Below are positions 7,932-16,232 of a stretch of 64,000 nt of DNA, in pieces. The DNA is from Leptospira sp. (GTDB lineage: Bacteria > Spirochaetota > Leptospiria > Leptospirales > Leptospiraceae). The translations under genes were made by a program, and so were the position numbers. How positions within the stretch are numbered: the stretch's first letter is position 1; every line of letters starts with the position of its first letter. A model generated the notes under the pieces. That model was not told the DNA's origin. It saw only the letters and a program-made list of their open reading frames with translations, and did not search any database. The stretch covers positions 186,001 to 250,000 of the forward strand of contig JAPZTS010000007.1 of NCBI GenBank assembly GCA_027533185.1, in the 5' to 3' direction.

Positions 7932-8519
7932 ATGAAAAAATTAGTGAAAATAATATTCGGATTATTGATTGGGTTAACAATCTCTTGTGCAACATTTCGT
8001 GAGGGAAATGTTAGTTATGAAACGATTAACCCAAATGATACGGCAAAAAAATCGATCTCTTACACTGTTACGGGTCAAACAAAATTAAATGACAATCAAC
8101 CTGTTCCTCAAAACGCAAATGCATTAGGTAGCTGGGCGAATGTCGTTCAGGAAGAGTTCGTAACGTCTGCCCTGTTCTCCAATGTAAAAAACAATGATAA
8201 ATCAACAGATCTATTTGTTGAGATCAATGTGTTAAACCAAGGACAATTCAACGTGGGTCTATCGATGATCACCGGATTTACTTTATACCTAATTCCATCC
8301 TCTGCTGTTGACGAATTTATTGTTGATGCAACTTTTAAAAATAAAGCAGGTAAGGAAATAGGAAAAATCCAAAAACGAGATTCCGTAAAAACTTGGAGCC
8401 ACCTGAGTATGATTTTTGTATTTCCATTTAAATCTGTTGCTAAAGAGGTTGGATCTTGCCAAAAAGATTTAATCAATGCCGTCTTGGTTGAAGCAAATTC
8501 AAAAGGATTTTTGAAATAA
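7932..8519 (+). CDS. Putative lipoprotein
   Basis: 195 residues. A basic start (MKKLVK) and hydrophobic segment end in a lipobox-like LTISC with the acylated Cys at about residue 19. The mature part is beta-rich and contains a hydrophobic hairpin (VGLSMITGFTLYLIPSSAVD) as seen in a second lipoprotein in this window (53288-53863), which has WSHL/NHAQWLPL-like and FPFKS-like features in similar order. The function is unknown; it is probably exposed on the periplasmic or surface side of an envelope membrane. A hairpin with a U-tract follows at 8542-8582. Confidence 0.72.
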   Translation: MKKLVKIIFGLLIGLTISCATFREGNVSYETINPNDTAKKSISYTVTGQTKLNDNQPVPQNANALGSWANVVQEEFVTSALFSNVKNNDKSTDLFVEINVLNQGQFNVGLSMITGFTLYLIPSSAVDEFIVDATFKNKAGKEIGKIQKRDSVKTWSHLSMIFVFPFKSVAKEVGSCQKDLINAVLVEANSKGFLK

Positions 8520-8541
8520 TCCGATCATAGTTAGAAATAAA

Positions 8542-8582
8542 AGAGTTTGTTTAGTATATTCAAAAATAAACAAATTCTTTTT
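8542..8582 (+). terminator. Rho-independent terminator after the lipoprotein gene
   Basis: AGAGTTTGTTTA pairs with TAAACAAATTCT (11 of 12 positions), with a 13-base loop, followed by a run of T. It sits 22 bases after the stop of the lipoprotein gene. Confidence 0.6.
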
Positions 8583-8608
8583 ATCTGGTCTGTTTCTCTA
8601 CCCTGCGC

Positions 8609-9019
8609 TTACCAAAAACCAATTCCCATGACCAGAAGCACTAGGCCTATTACCAAAGCAATTATCCCATCTGTAGCATATTCTTCTATATTATCCCACA
8701 TAAACTTTGGCTCATTTCGCGGTGTGAAGACCATTCGCACGGGAACTGGATCCCCAATTTGATAAGGCGGTCGATTCCAATGTAAAAAAGTAGGGAATCG
8801 GTATTCTTTACCAGCAACCTCTACCCTAATTTCTAAAGAGTTTAAAGGCACTTGGTAGCGGTCCCGTCCCCTCGGCACAAATGATACAACTTTGCCTGTG
8901 AGAGGGATGCCAAAGATACGGAAGCGAATCCATTTGCGGACGGTGTTTATTGCCAAAAGTAACAGCAATATAGCTAGCGCAACAAAGATGCGTGCAATCC
9001 AATACTTTGGTTCTTCCAT
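8609..9019 (-). CDS. DUF3592-type membrane protein
   Basis: 136 residues: an N-terminal membrane helix (about 8-25), a soluble strand-rich middle (GKVVSFVPRGRDRYQVPLNS; GKEYRFPTFLHWNRPPYQIG; VPVRMVFTPRNEPKF) and a C-terminal helix (about 115-135). The pattern 'G.V........Y.P.V.....G..Y.......P....G..V.V.Y.P..P' is that of DUF3592 proteins, whose role is unknown. It is a single gene convergent with the upstream lipoprotein gene. Confidence 0.7.
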   Translation of the reverse strand: MEEPKYWIARIFVALAILLLLLAINTVRKWIRFRIFGIPLTGKVVSFVPRGRDRYQVPLNSLEIRVEVAGKEYRFPTFLHWNRPPYQIGDPVPVRMVFTPRNEPKFMWDNIEEYATDGIIALVIGLVLLVMGIGFW

Positions 9020-9192
9020 TTGATCTTTCTTTAGTCGAACTTAAACTATATCGTTTTTCAATTCAATTCGAATAAAAATAGAGTCGCCTAAAGCAGTGGG
9101 GATTGCCCATTATCCTCAAAGAGTCGAAATCTCTCTAATCCGTTCGCAGATTAATGAGATTTTGCTCATAAAACAACCGTTACTAAATATTT

Positions 9193-11472
9193 ATGGTCTC
9201 CAGATTAAATTCCCAAACTCTCCAACAAATCATCGCAGGAACCGACCTTTTTTTAAACCTCTCCCAAGGAACAAAAGAACATCTGGCTCAGTCGTTCTCA
9301 AAGGTCAATGTCGCGAGAAACAAAGCAGTAGTCCGCCAAGGAGAACAAGGTGATACACTTTATCTGGTCGCCACAGGAAGTTTCAGTGTTTATCTTACAA
9401 CCGGTGGCAAACAACAGAAATTGGGGGAGATAAAAGCTGGCAGTTGTTTTGGCGAAGGAGCTTTAATTACTGATGAGCCACGAAATGCTACGGTTGTGTG
9501 CGACCAACCTGGAACTGTTTATCGTATTGGTCGTAAAGAGTTCAATCGTGCTCTAAAGGATCGACCAGAAGAACTTTCGGCTTTTGTTAGGTTGATCAGT
9601 CGAAGATCGAGGGCACTTCATAGAAGTGTATTTCGTCCAGAGCCACGCCGCATCAAGGAGCTGATTTCATCTGTCCCACTCTTTAATGGAGTCGGAGCAA
9701 AACTAATCTCTGAACTTGAGCCGCAAATGGAATGGATCTTCCTTCCTGGTGGCGAAACACTTATGAAACAAGGCGACAAAGCAGATGGAATGTATGTCGT
9801 AGTAAACGGTAGCCTGGTCTATGAAGTAAAAAACCATCAAAATCGCATTGTCTCAACTGGTTACTTTTCCAAAGGTGATATCATAGGTGAAATCGCTCTC
9901 CTAACAGGCGAACCGCGAACGGCTACCGTCGTAGCAACACTTTCCTGCGAAATTGTGAAAATCAGCACCTCTGCATTCGAATCTGTTTTCTCCAAACATC
10001 CACCAAGTATGTTGGCAATTACAAAACTCATTGTTGACCGCTTGACAGATGATAGGATGGGTAAAAGAACCACTAGACAAGCAAGAAATATCATTACCCT
10101 TTTCCCTCTTCAAAAAGACATATCTGTTCGAAGTTTTGCTGACAGACTTGCACAAGCATTGAAAAAATTCGGACGTACTTCAATCGTAGAAAGCCGTTAT
10201 TTAAAGAAACAAATTCGAAATAATGAATATGCAGTCGCTGACATACTAGAATCTTTATATACACTTCAGGATTCTCATGAATTCCTTATTCTTTGCCCTG
10301 ACTTTGATAACAAACTTTGGACAGAGACTATTTTACACCACACAAACCGTATTTTAATGTTATGTGAAGCAAACAAAGGCGGAGGCCTTTCCCCAGAAGA
10401 GATACGATATCTCGGGGATAACGAAGACAGTTATGGTGCGATACGAGAGTTAGTTTTACTCTACTCTGACCCGAATGAAAAACCAAAAGATACAGCTAGC
10501 CTAACTCGGATTAGAAAAACGGACGTCGTGAGACATATTCGTACTTATAACAACCATGGCTTTGAAAGCTTAGCGCGGTTCATCACAGGTCGATCCATCG
10601 GATTAGCTCTTGGTGGCGGAGGTGCAAAAGGACTCGCGCATATCGGACTCATGAAAGCTATGCAAGAGGAGAATATCCCGATAGATATGATTGGTGGCAC
10701 GAGCGCCGGAGCCTTAATGGCGAGCATCTATGCGATGGGAAATGACGCACCAAGTATGGAACGTATCTCGAAGGCTTTAATGAGCGATAAAAAAACATTA
10801 AACGATTATACGGTGCCCATCGTTTCGCTTATCCGTGGAAAAAAATTCAATACAGTAATAAAGGACTTCGTCGGTGATACATGGATCGAAGACCTTTGGC
10901 TTCCTTATTTCGCGGTGGCAACAAGTCTTACGAAAGCACAGAAAGTCATCATTGATCGTGGTCCTGTTTGGAAAGCACTTCGTGCTTCGGCATCAATTCC
11001 AGGAGTTCTCCCCCCATTCTACGAAAAGAATGATCTGCTCGTGGACGGTGCGATGTTGGACAATATTCCAGGAGCTGTTATGCGACAAAAAGGCGCTGAC
11101 TATGTGATTTCGGTCGCTTTGTCTTCGGCCGGTGATTCTGCTGCTGATGATATTTTTGAAAACTTATATGAGAAAAATAATTCAGGCGCCTTACCGTCGG
11201 CATTACTCTTGCTTTTCAAACGAATTTTCGGTAAAGCGAAAAGACTAAAAGAAGTTCCAAATCTCTTAAGTTTGATGATGCGGGCAACGTTTGTTGCTTC
11301 AGACGCAGCTATGGCACAAGCAAAAATAGAGTCCGATATTTTTGCAGAACTGCCGGTAGACGATTATGGCCTCTTCGATTGGAAAAAATTCTACGAGATT
11401 GTAGATATAGGATACAAATACGGCAAAACACATGCAAAAAAATGGAAAAAACAATTAGGAATCAAAGTTTAA
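9193..11472 (+). CDS. Patatin-like phospholipase/esterase with two cyclic-nucleotide-binding domains (NTE-like)
   Basis: 759 residues. Two CNB domains (about 15-135 and 160-280) each have a GxxFGE/GDxxGE and PRxATV phosphate-cassette-like core (EGALITDEPRNATVV; GEIALLTGEPRTATVV), unlike the degenerate Crp-type protein at 6.6 kb. The C-terminal patatin domain (about 470-640) has the oxyanion loop GGGGAKG, the nucleophile Ser504 in GTSAG and the catalytic Asp618 in VDGAMLDNIP. The layout matches the neuropathy-target-esterase group of lysophospholipases, so cAMP or cGMP may control activity. Its last four bases overlap the convergent TetR gene. Confidence 0.92.
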   Translation: MVSRLNSQTLQQIIAGTDLFLNLSQGTKEHLAQSFSKVNVARNKAVVRQGEQGDTLYLVATGSFSVYLTTGGKQQKLGEIKAGSCFGEGALITDEPRNATVVCDQPGTVYRIGRKEFNRALKDRPEELSAFVRLISRRSRALHRSVFRPEPRRIKELISSVPLFNGVGAKLISELEPQMEWIFLPGGETLMKQGDKADGMYVVVNGSLVYEVKNHQNRIVSTGYFSKGDIIGEIALLTGEPRTATVVATLSCEIVKISTSAFESVFSKHPPSMLAITKLIVDRLTDDRMGKRTTRQARNIITLFPLQKDISVRSFADRLAQALKKFGRTSIVESRYLKKQIRNNEYAVADILESLYTLQDSHEFLILCPDFDNKLWTETILHHTNRILMLCEANKGGGLSPEEIRYLGDNEDSYGAIRELVLLYSDPNEKPKDTASLTRIRKTDVVRHIRTYNNHGFESLARFITGRSIGLALGGGGAKGLAHIGLMKAMQEENIPIDMIGGTSAGALMASIYAMGNDAPSMERISKALMSDKKTLNDYTVPIVSLIRGKKFNTVIKDFVGDTWIEDLWLPYFAVATSLTKAQKVIIDRGPVWKALRASASIPGVLPPFYEKNDLLVDGAMLDNIPGAVMRQKGADYVISVALSSAGDSAADDIFENLYEKNNSGALPSALLLLFKRIFGKAKRLKEVPNLLSLMMRATFVASDAAMAQAKIESDIFAELPVDDYGLFDWKKFYEIVDIGYKYGKTHAKKWKKQLGIKV

Positions 11473-12065
11473 AGTTTCACTTCTCGTGATTTGACATAGG
11501 AGGATATGATTCTATTGAGGTTTTGTTTTGTTTTAACTCTTTCTTTTTTATCGGTAGTAGACAAAAGCCATAAACCTTGGTTAACCATTCCCACTAAAAG
11601 ATGTGCTTCTTCGAAACTTGGTAAATTGGAGATCTGCTTTTCTTTAACCATCCTCTCCAAAAATTTTTGAAAGGGTTTGATTATATAATCCTCATCTAAA
11701 CTGAAAATTTCATCAGAACTTAAAACACTAAAACAATCTTTTATCCAAATTTGAACAAAATCAGGATCTTCTGCAAGGTCCCATAAATGATTTAGAGATT
11801 GTTTGAATTCTTTCCAGGTCATTTTCTCCCAATCTCGCCTCTCAGCTTCATTTATAATCTTGCAGACTTCAAAAAAAATCTCGCGTTTGTTGGAGAAATG
11901 GTGGTAGAGTGCCCCTTTCGTCATTTGGAGCTCGCTTAAGATATCTTCTACTGATGTATCGTTATATCCTTTCTTTCCAAAAATCTTTTTTGCGATTTTT
12001 AAAATAGATTTTTTGGTTTCTTCACCTTGTACAATCTTTTCATTAAACTTTTTCAAATTGGCCAA
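11469..12065 (-). CDS. TetR-family transcriptional repressor
   Basis: 198 residues. The N-terminal helix-turn-helix (about 17-65) shows the family pattern ILKIAKKIFGKKGYNDTSVE, then MTKGALYHHFSNKREIF. The C-terminal ligand-binding helices diverge. It is transcribed away from the DUF418 gene, and a perfect 21-bp palindrome lies between them (12154-12174), which strongly suggests it represses itself and the neighbour. The ligand is unknown. Confidence 0.93.
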   Translation of the reverse strand: MANLKKFNEKIVQGEETKKSILKIAKKIFGKKGYNDTSVEDILSELQMTKGALYHHFSNKREIFFEVCKIINEAERRDWEKMTWKEFKQSLNHLWDLAEDPDFVQIWIKDCFSVLSSDEIFSLDEDYIIKPFQKFLERMVKEKQISNLPSFEEAHLLVGMVNQGLWLLSTTDKKERVKTKQNLNRIISSYVKSREVKL

Positions 12066-12153
12066 GTGGGTTCTCCTTTCAAAGGGGACTCTGTACTAGA
12101 TCAAATTAGTTTTTCTTCAAAACAAGAAAAAAAGCAAAAGTTGGAGAAAAATT

Positions 12154-12174
12154 ATACATACCGACGGTATGTAT
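12154..12174. promoter_or_regulatory. TetR operator palindrome
   Basis: Perfect inverted repeat with 10-bp arms (ATACATACCG, one central base, CGGTATGTAT) in the 144-bp space between the divergent TetR and DUF418 genes. A TTGACA hexamer starts at 12176, two bases after the palindrome, so a bound repressor would cover the -35 region of the DUF418 promoter. No clear -10 box at ideal spacing is seen. Confidence 0.78.
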
Positions 12175-12209
12175 GTTGACAATTTATTCTCAAATATTAA
12201 CTTTTGTCT

Positions 12210-13355
12210 ATGAGTAATACCCAAAACCACCGGCTTCTTTTGTTGGATTTCCTTAGAGGATTTGCTTTGTTTGGAATATTAATTTCTAACATCCCAATCT
12301 TGTCTGCTCCCGTCTATACGGATTCCCAATTCCAAGATCTCGCGGCAAAGTTTGTAAAAGCCCTTTACATGTTCCTTGTGACGGGGAAATTTTTTGTCCT
12401 CTTTTCTTTCGTCTTTGGCTATGGATTTGCAATCCTCCTACAAAGTATTGAAACAAAAGGAAAGGATCCGAAACGTATTTATCTCCGAAGGTTATTTGGA
12501 TTATTTATTTTAGGACTGTTACATGCGTTTTTTCTCTTTGAAGGTGATATTCTAGTATCCTATTCCATCTTAGGCGTTATGTTATACTTTTTGAAAGATA
12601 AAAGCCACTTATGGAAACGATATATAATAGGATTTTGGATCTTATCATTTCTGACTTATTTAGCATTAGGATACGTTAGCTATTTTAGTTTTTCCGATGG
12701 TAAAGAATTAGCAAACAAATTGACCCAGGAATCTATCATCAATCACCTAGGAAGTCTACAGCAAAACTTTGAACAACAGTTGATCGATTATGGCCTAGCG
12801 TTTCCTTTCATACTTTTATTCAATGTGCCGACCGCTGCCATGATGTTTTTAGTAGGACTTTGGGCTGGAAAGAATCAAATTTTTGCCGATCCACTTCGAA
12901 TTTGGAATTTTGGCAAAGGGAAAAAACGATATCTTTTCTTAATCGGAGTCGTAGCAAATTTTGGCTATACAGTGAGTCAATTTTATCCAAATCATTTCTT
13001 TCTGGGAGTTTTGCCCTCTTCTTTGTTAGCTTTTGGAGGAGTAAGTTTTGCATTGCTTTATGTCTACGGTATCATCAACTTGCTTTTCATTCAAAAATGG
13101 GAATCAAACTATTTTGTATCTTCTGTAGCCAAAGCTGGCTCCATGTCATTGACTAACTATCTTTCACAGTCATTGATCTGTACGTTCATCTTTGACGGAT
13201 GGGGGCTAGGTTATTTTTCTTTACTCCATCCAGGTATTGTTCTCCTTCTTACCATTCCGATTTATGGGTTTAACCTCATATTTTCTACACTATGGAAATC
13301 AAAATTTGATCTTGGACCGATGGAATGGCTTCTACGAAAATGGACTTATGCTTAA
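12210..13355 (+). CDS. DUF418-family membrane protein
   Basis: 381 residues from ATG 12210; a TTG six bases upstream is also in frame. It begins with the family signature LLLLDFLRGFALFGILISN and has about eight to ten membrane segments; the C-terminal part (GSMSLTNYLSQSLICT, then the closing PMEWLLRKWTY) is typical of the YeiB/DUF418 group. The function is not established; related proteins are suspected of membrane acyl transfer or transport. It is probably controlled by the divergent TetR protein through the palindrome. A terminator follows directly. Confidence 0.88.
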   Translation: MSNTQNHRLLLLDFLRGFALFGILISNIPILSAPVYTDSQFQDLAAKFVKALYMFLVTGKFFVLFSFVFGYGFAILLQSIETKGKDPKRIYLRRLFGLFILGLLHAFFLFEGDILVSYSILGVMLYFLKDKSHLWKRYIIGFWILSFLTYLALGYVSYFSFSDGKELANKLTQESIINHLGSLQQNFEQQLIDYGLAFPFILLFNVPTAAMMFLVGLWAGKNQIFADPLRIWNFGKGKKRYLFLIGVVANFGYTVSQFYPNHFFLGVLPSSLLAFGGVSFALLYVYGIINLLFIQKWESNYFVSSVAKAGSMSLTNYLSQSLICTFIFDGWGLGYFSLLHPGIVLLLTIPIYGFNLIFSTLWKSKFDLGPMEWLLRKWTYA

Positions 13356-13389
13356 AAAAAAATATCCTCACCCAACTAAAGGTGAGGAT
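13354..13389. terminator. Bidirectional terminator between convergent genes
   Basis: ATCCTCACC pairs with GGTGAGGAT around an 8-base loop. An A-run before the left arm makes a U-tract for minus-strand transcripts ending the 13407-14045 gene. The plus side has a weaker T-rich tail and would serve the DUF418 gene. Confidence 0.75.
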
Positions 13390-13406
13390 GTTTCATTCTA
13401 AAACTC

Positions 13407-14045
13407 TTAATTTGGGTTGTATGGAACCGAGGAGTGGTGGACTACAATTCGAAGTTCTCCATCCTTTCCTTTTACATATCCAAATGTATATTCAACTTTT
13501 GTATCTGCTCCGCCTGCAGCGGGAGTAAACCAGTAATTACCCATGGCGACAGCCATATTACAGCTGTTATTTACAATACCATAGTTTTTCCATCTCACGG
13601 AGGACCAAGGTTTGATTGCAAAACCTTTGTCTTCAGGGAACACTGAATTCCCTCCCACAAAGTAGGATAAAGCTGAGTCAAAAGAAGTTCGGAACTGGTC
13701 CACCGAAGCTAACGTCGGCTTAAACAGAACCAAACTTAGATCATATCCATAGAATTTATTGATATGTTTTGCAGCCGCATCCACGTAATCACCGCCTTGG
13801 GAGTATACTTTCCCAATTTCAACGATTCCTTGTCCCCATGCTTTCTGAGCGGCTACTACTTCCATCTCAGTGATGCAGTTTACATTTTCTTGCGTTTTAG
13901 CTATCGGAACCGGAGTCTTAGCTTTTTGTAGAGTTTTTGAGGGTCCTGCCAAGAGAGGAAAACCAGCCACAAGTAAAACGCCTACAACCAGTTTCAGGTC
14001 CTTTGCTTTAGAATGTATCTTCTTTGTCGAATTTAGGTTAATCAT
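13407..14045 (-). CDS. Secreted NTF2/SnoaL-like domain protein
   Basis: 212 residues from ATG 14045, which has a good ribosome binding site (AAGGAG); a longer frame to 14084 lacks one. An N-terminal hydrophobic segment (LVVGVLLVAGFPLLAG) is a likely signal peptide. The mature domain (about 60-212) starts VVAAQKAWGQGIVEIGKVY and ends VEYTFGYVKGKDGELRIVVH, then HSSVPY, the ending seen in SnoaL-like/NTF2-fold proteins. Members are often mis-annotated as phosphoribosyl-AMP cyclohydrolase. The substrate is unknown. A hairpin with a U-tract lies in its upstream region (14155-14193). Confidence 0.72.
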   Translation of the reverse strand: MINLNSTKKIHSKAKDLKLVVGVLLVAGFPLLAGPSKTLQKAKTPVPIAKTQENVNCITEMEVVAAQKAWGQGIVEIGKVYSQGGDYVDAAAKHINKFYGYDLSLVLFKPTLASVDQFRTSFDSALSYFVGGNSVFPEDKGFAIKPWSSVRWKNYGIVNNSCNMAVAMGNYWFTPAAGGADTKVEYTFGYVKGKDGELRIVVHHSSVPYNPN

Positions 14046-14154
14046 TGGAATCTCCTTAACTTCTTTTATACCCCATCCTGCCATTGGAATCGTCCTGACT
14101 TATAATTCAGAACCAAAAAAGAAGAGAAATTCGCGAAAATATTTTCGTATAATG

Positions 14155-14193
14155 TAAAAAAAAGAAAAACCTGTGGCTTTTTTAAACCACGGG
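14155..14193 (-). terminator. Hairpin with U-tract upstream of the NTF2-like gene
   Basis: CCTGTGG (14170-14176) pairs with CCACGGG (14187-14193), with one wobble or mismatch. On the minus strand it is followed by a long T-rich run, the shape of an intrinsic terminator. No gene ends just upstream on that strand, so it may be a leader attenuator for the 13407-14045 gene. Confidence 0.4.
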
Positions 14194-14322
14194 AATAAAA
14201 AAACTAGCTAGAAGTGTAATTTTTTCATTTTAAACTTGCATTTCCTCGCAATCACATGATTTTAAAATGTCTCAGATCTGATCTCAGGAAAAATCAGATC
14301 TTCCAAAAATTGGGAGTATTTT

Positions 14323-14658
14323 ATGACAGTAAAAGGTTTTGTTAGTATGAAGGTATTCTTTTTTACTTCTTTGTACTTACTTGGATTATCCGCTTGTGTC
14401 TCAGTACCACCAGCCACAGGTGGAGCTCTATTCTATAATGATTATGAATCCAATTATCTGACATTTCAAGATCAGCAAGGACCTTTAACAGGAACCTCTG
14501 ACGCAACTTGTTATGCAATGTTAGTTTGTTTGGGAGATACATCCATATACACTGCTGCTAAATCTGTCGAAATAAAAAAGATTTCTTCAGTAGAATATAG
14601 GTACAAGAGTATATTTATCTTCTATAGCAAAACAACGATAATCGTAAAAGGATTCTAA
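14323..14658 (+). CDS. TRL-like lipoprotein
   Basis: 111 residues. The signal segment ends in a lipobox-like LGLSAC with Cys at about residue 25. The mature part (PPATGGALFYNDYESNYLTF, then CYAMLVCLGDTSIYTAAKS, then VEYRYKSIFIFYSKTTIIVK) follows the TRL-like family pattern, a small surface or periplasmic lipoprotein of unknown role. ATG 14323 is chosen because GGGAG lies at suitable spacing; ATG 14347 is an alternative. The next gene follows after 14 bases. Confidence 0.72.
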   Translation: MTVKGFVSMKVFFFTSLYLLGLSACVSVPPATGGALFYNDYESNYLTFQDQQGPLTGTSDATCYAMLVCLGDTSIYTAAKSVEIKKISSVEYRYKSIFIFYSKTTIIVKGF

Positions 14659-14672
14659 GTGGGATTGCGTTT

Positions 14673-15092
14673 ATGGATTTTGCAATACTCGGAATAGGAT
14701 TGTTTCTAACCTATCTAAATGTTTTCCCATTTAATAAAGAATTGAATAGGGATCAGATTTTTCCAGAAGAGATAACGATTCAAGAACTCCCAGATAAAAG
14801 CTATAGAGTCCGAAAGAAAAATTTACAGGAACTCAACAACCAGAAGCGAATACAAAGAAGTCCATTTATTTATGGAATTCAGACATATAGTATTTATAGC
14901 TCCGAAGAAGTAAATTACACCTTACTTAAAGAAGTTTCTATTACTTGTCTTTTTCCATTTTATTGTTCCAATCAGTTGCCTCGCTCATTTTACCAGATAG
15001 GGGAGATTTCCCAGGTTGATGTTAAAATTATCTCGTATTATAGTATGGTTAAAATCTATTCTTATAGGTTTTATGGAAAAAAGATTGAGTGA
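14673..15092 (+). CDS. Hypothetical membrane-anchored protein
   Basis: 139 residues with one N-terminal hydrophobic helix (FAILGIGLFLTYLNVFPF) and a mixed soluble part with three Cys-poor strands (ISYYSMVKIYSYRFYGKK at the end). I do not recognise a family. It follows the TRL-like lipoprotein closely and probably shares its transcript. A long inverted repeat overlaps its last codons. Confidence 0.55.
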   Translation: MDFAILGIGLFLTYLNVFPFNKELNRDQIFPEEITIQELPDKSYRVRKKNLQELNNQKRIQRSPFIYGIQTYSIYSSEEVNYTLLKEVSITCLFPFYCSNQLPRSFYQIGEISQVDVKIISYYSMVKIYSYRFYGKKIE

Positions 15093-15116
15093 AAGTTTTT
15101 TTTCACATTCAATCTT
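15081..15116 (+). terminator. Hairpin overlapping the stop codon
   Basis: AAGATTGA (15081-15088) pairs with TCAATCTT (15109-15116), and the inner GTGAAA with TTTCAC. There is no strong T-run after it, so termination efficiency is uncertain. Confidence 0.4.
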
Positions 15117-15388
15117 GTGTGAAGGGATATACATAACAAATCGAATGAAACATTCACAGTAGCCAAGTTCATTAGGATAACCCTTCAGCAGAGCTCCCAC
15201 CCCTTTCCTCCGACGGAATTCCGATTTTAGTGCCATTTTTTTCCCGACAAAACGTCCGTATTTATCCGAATCCCTAAGGATTTTTGTGTCATTTTTATTT
15301 TTTATATAAATATTTTTGCCACAAAATTTAAAATTTGACACAATTTGTCCAAAATCATAAATCTGGACTACTTGAAAAAGGAGAGAAA

Positions 15389-16156
15389 ATGAAAACTACA
15401 ATCAACCTAATTTTGGCACTGCTTTTTGCGACAAGCGTAAGTGCCCAAACCTACACCGTGTTTATACACGGGAAATCCAGTAAAAACCACAACGGAGTGG
15501 GAACAACCGACGTAAACAGCTATTGGGGGACGAATGCAAATGCCGTTGCTGGTTCCAAGATTTTTGTGGGATACGATGGAAGCACCGACCCGAGAACTTT
15601 TGGCACAGCTAGAGCCCAAACCAATATTACGACTGGCCTAACCAACTACTGCAAAGGTTCCAACACTTGTAAAATCGTCTGTCACTCTGCGGGTTGTTAT
15701 GCCATTGAGTATTGGCTTGCAAACCTGGGTGATACAACAACTTCTAAGGGTTTCAATATTACAAAAGTCACCGCTCTGGCAGCCGCATCGGGTGGCTCAG
15801 AATTAGCAAACTTAATTGGTGGTGCCGGAAATGCAATGGACAAATCCCTACAAGTTACCACAGCTCGAGGAGCATACAACCACAACCTAACTGCCTCAGT
15901 CGTTGTTAACCATGTCCCTGGTTATAAAAGTAGGTTTGGTGCATCTGCCATTCTTCCTGGCGCAGATGACTTCGCAGTTGCTTTTCATTCCTCTTGCGGC
16001 TATAACCGTTCCGGTGGACTAGATAAGTGCCAAACATCATTTGTTAGCGGAAGTACGACTTTCACACAGTATGATGGTCACGTAAGAGCACCATCTCTAA
16101 CGTCTGCTGGTTTAAACAAAAACCACAGTGAAATTATGAACGAAGGCACCAGATAA
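15389..16156 (+). CDS. Secreted alpha/beta-hydrolase-like protein
   Basis: 255 residues from ATG 15389, which has AAAAGGAG just before it; a longer frame from 15335 has no signal peptide. The signal peptide is MKTTINLILALLFATSVSAQ. The mature protein begins with a strand and oxyanion-type HG (YTVFIHGKSSK), has a nucleophile elbow CHSAG with Ser100 and a late His (NKNHSEIM), consistent with a lipase or esterase. Six cysteines (NYC, NTC, IVC, GC, SSC, DKC) could form disulfides, fitting export. The gene is visibly richer in G and C than its neighbours, which hints at acquisition by transfer. The substrate is unknown. Confidence 0.72.
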   Translation: MKTTINLILALLFATSVSAQTYTVFIHGKSSKNHNGVGTTDVNSYWGTNANAVAGSKIFVGYDGSTDPRTFGTARAQTNITTGLTNYCKGSNTCKIVCHSAGCYAIEYWLANLGDTTTSKGFNITKVTALAAASGGSELANLIGGAGNAMDKSLQVTTARGAYNHNLTASVVVNHVPGYKSRFGASAILPGADDFAVAFHSSCGYNRSGGLDKCQTSFVSGSTTFTQYDGHVRAPSLTSAGLNKNHSEIMNEGTR

Positions 16157-16178
16157 ACTTTGCTTCAATTTCTCAATT

Positions 16179-16205
16179 CCGGCAATTGAATTTGCCGGAT
16201 TTGTT
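16179..16205 (+). terminator. Terminator after the secreted hydrolase gene
   Basis: CCGGCAA pairs with TTGCCGG around a 6-base loop, followed by a T-rich stretch (ATTTGTTCT). It lies 22 bases after the stop. Confidence 0.6.
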
Positions 16206-16232
16206 CTAGATCTCAAATTCTGAAACGGAATG

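Noticed and set aside
9079..9115. Possible third copy of the 67-bp repeat
   Set aside because: ATAGAGTCGCCTAAAGC resembles the start of the repeat, but the resemblance fades after about 18 bases and contains gaps; chance is likely.
9096..9353. 85-codon plus-strand frame
   Set aside because: It overlaps the start of the patatin gene in another frame and has no protein-like pattern or ribosome binding site.
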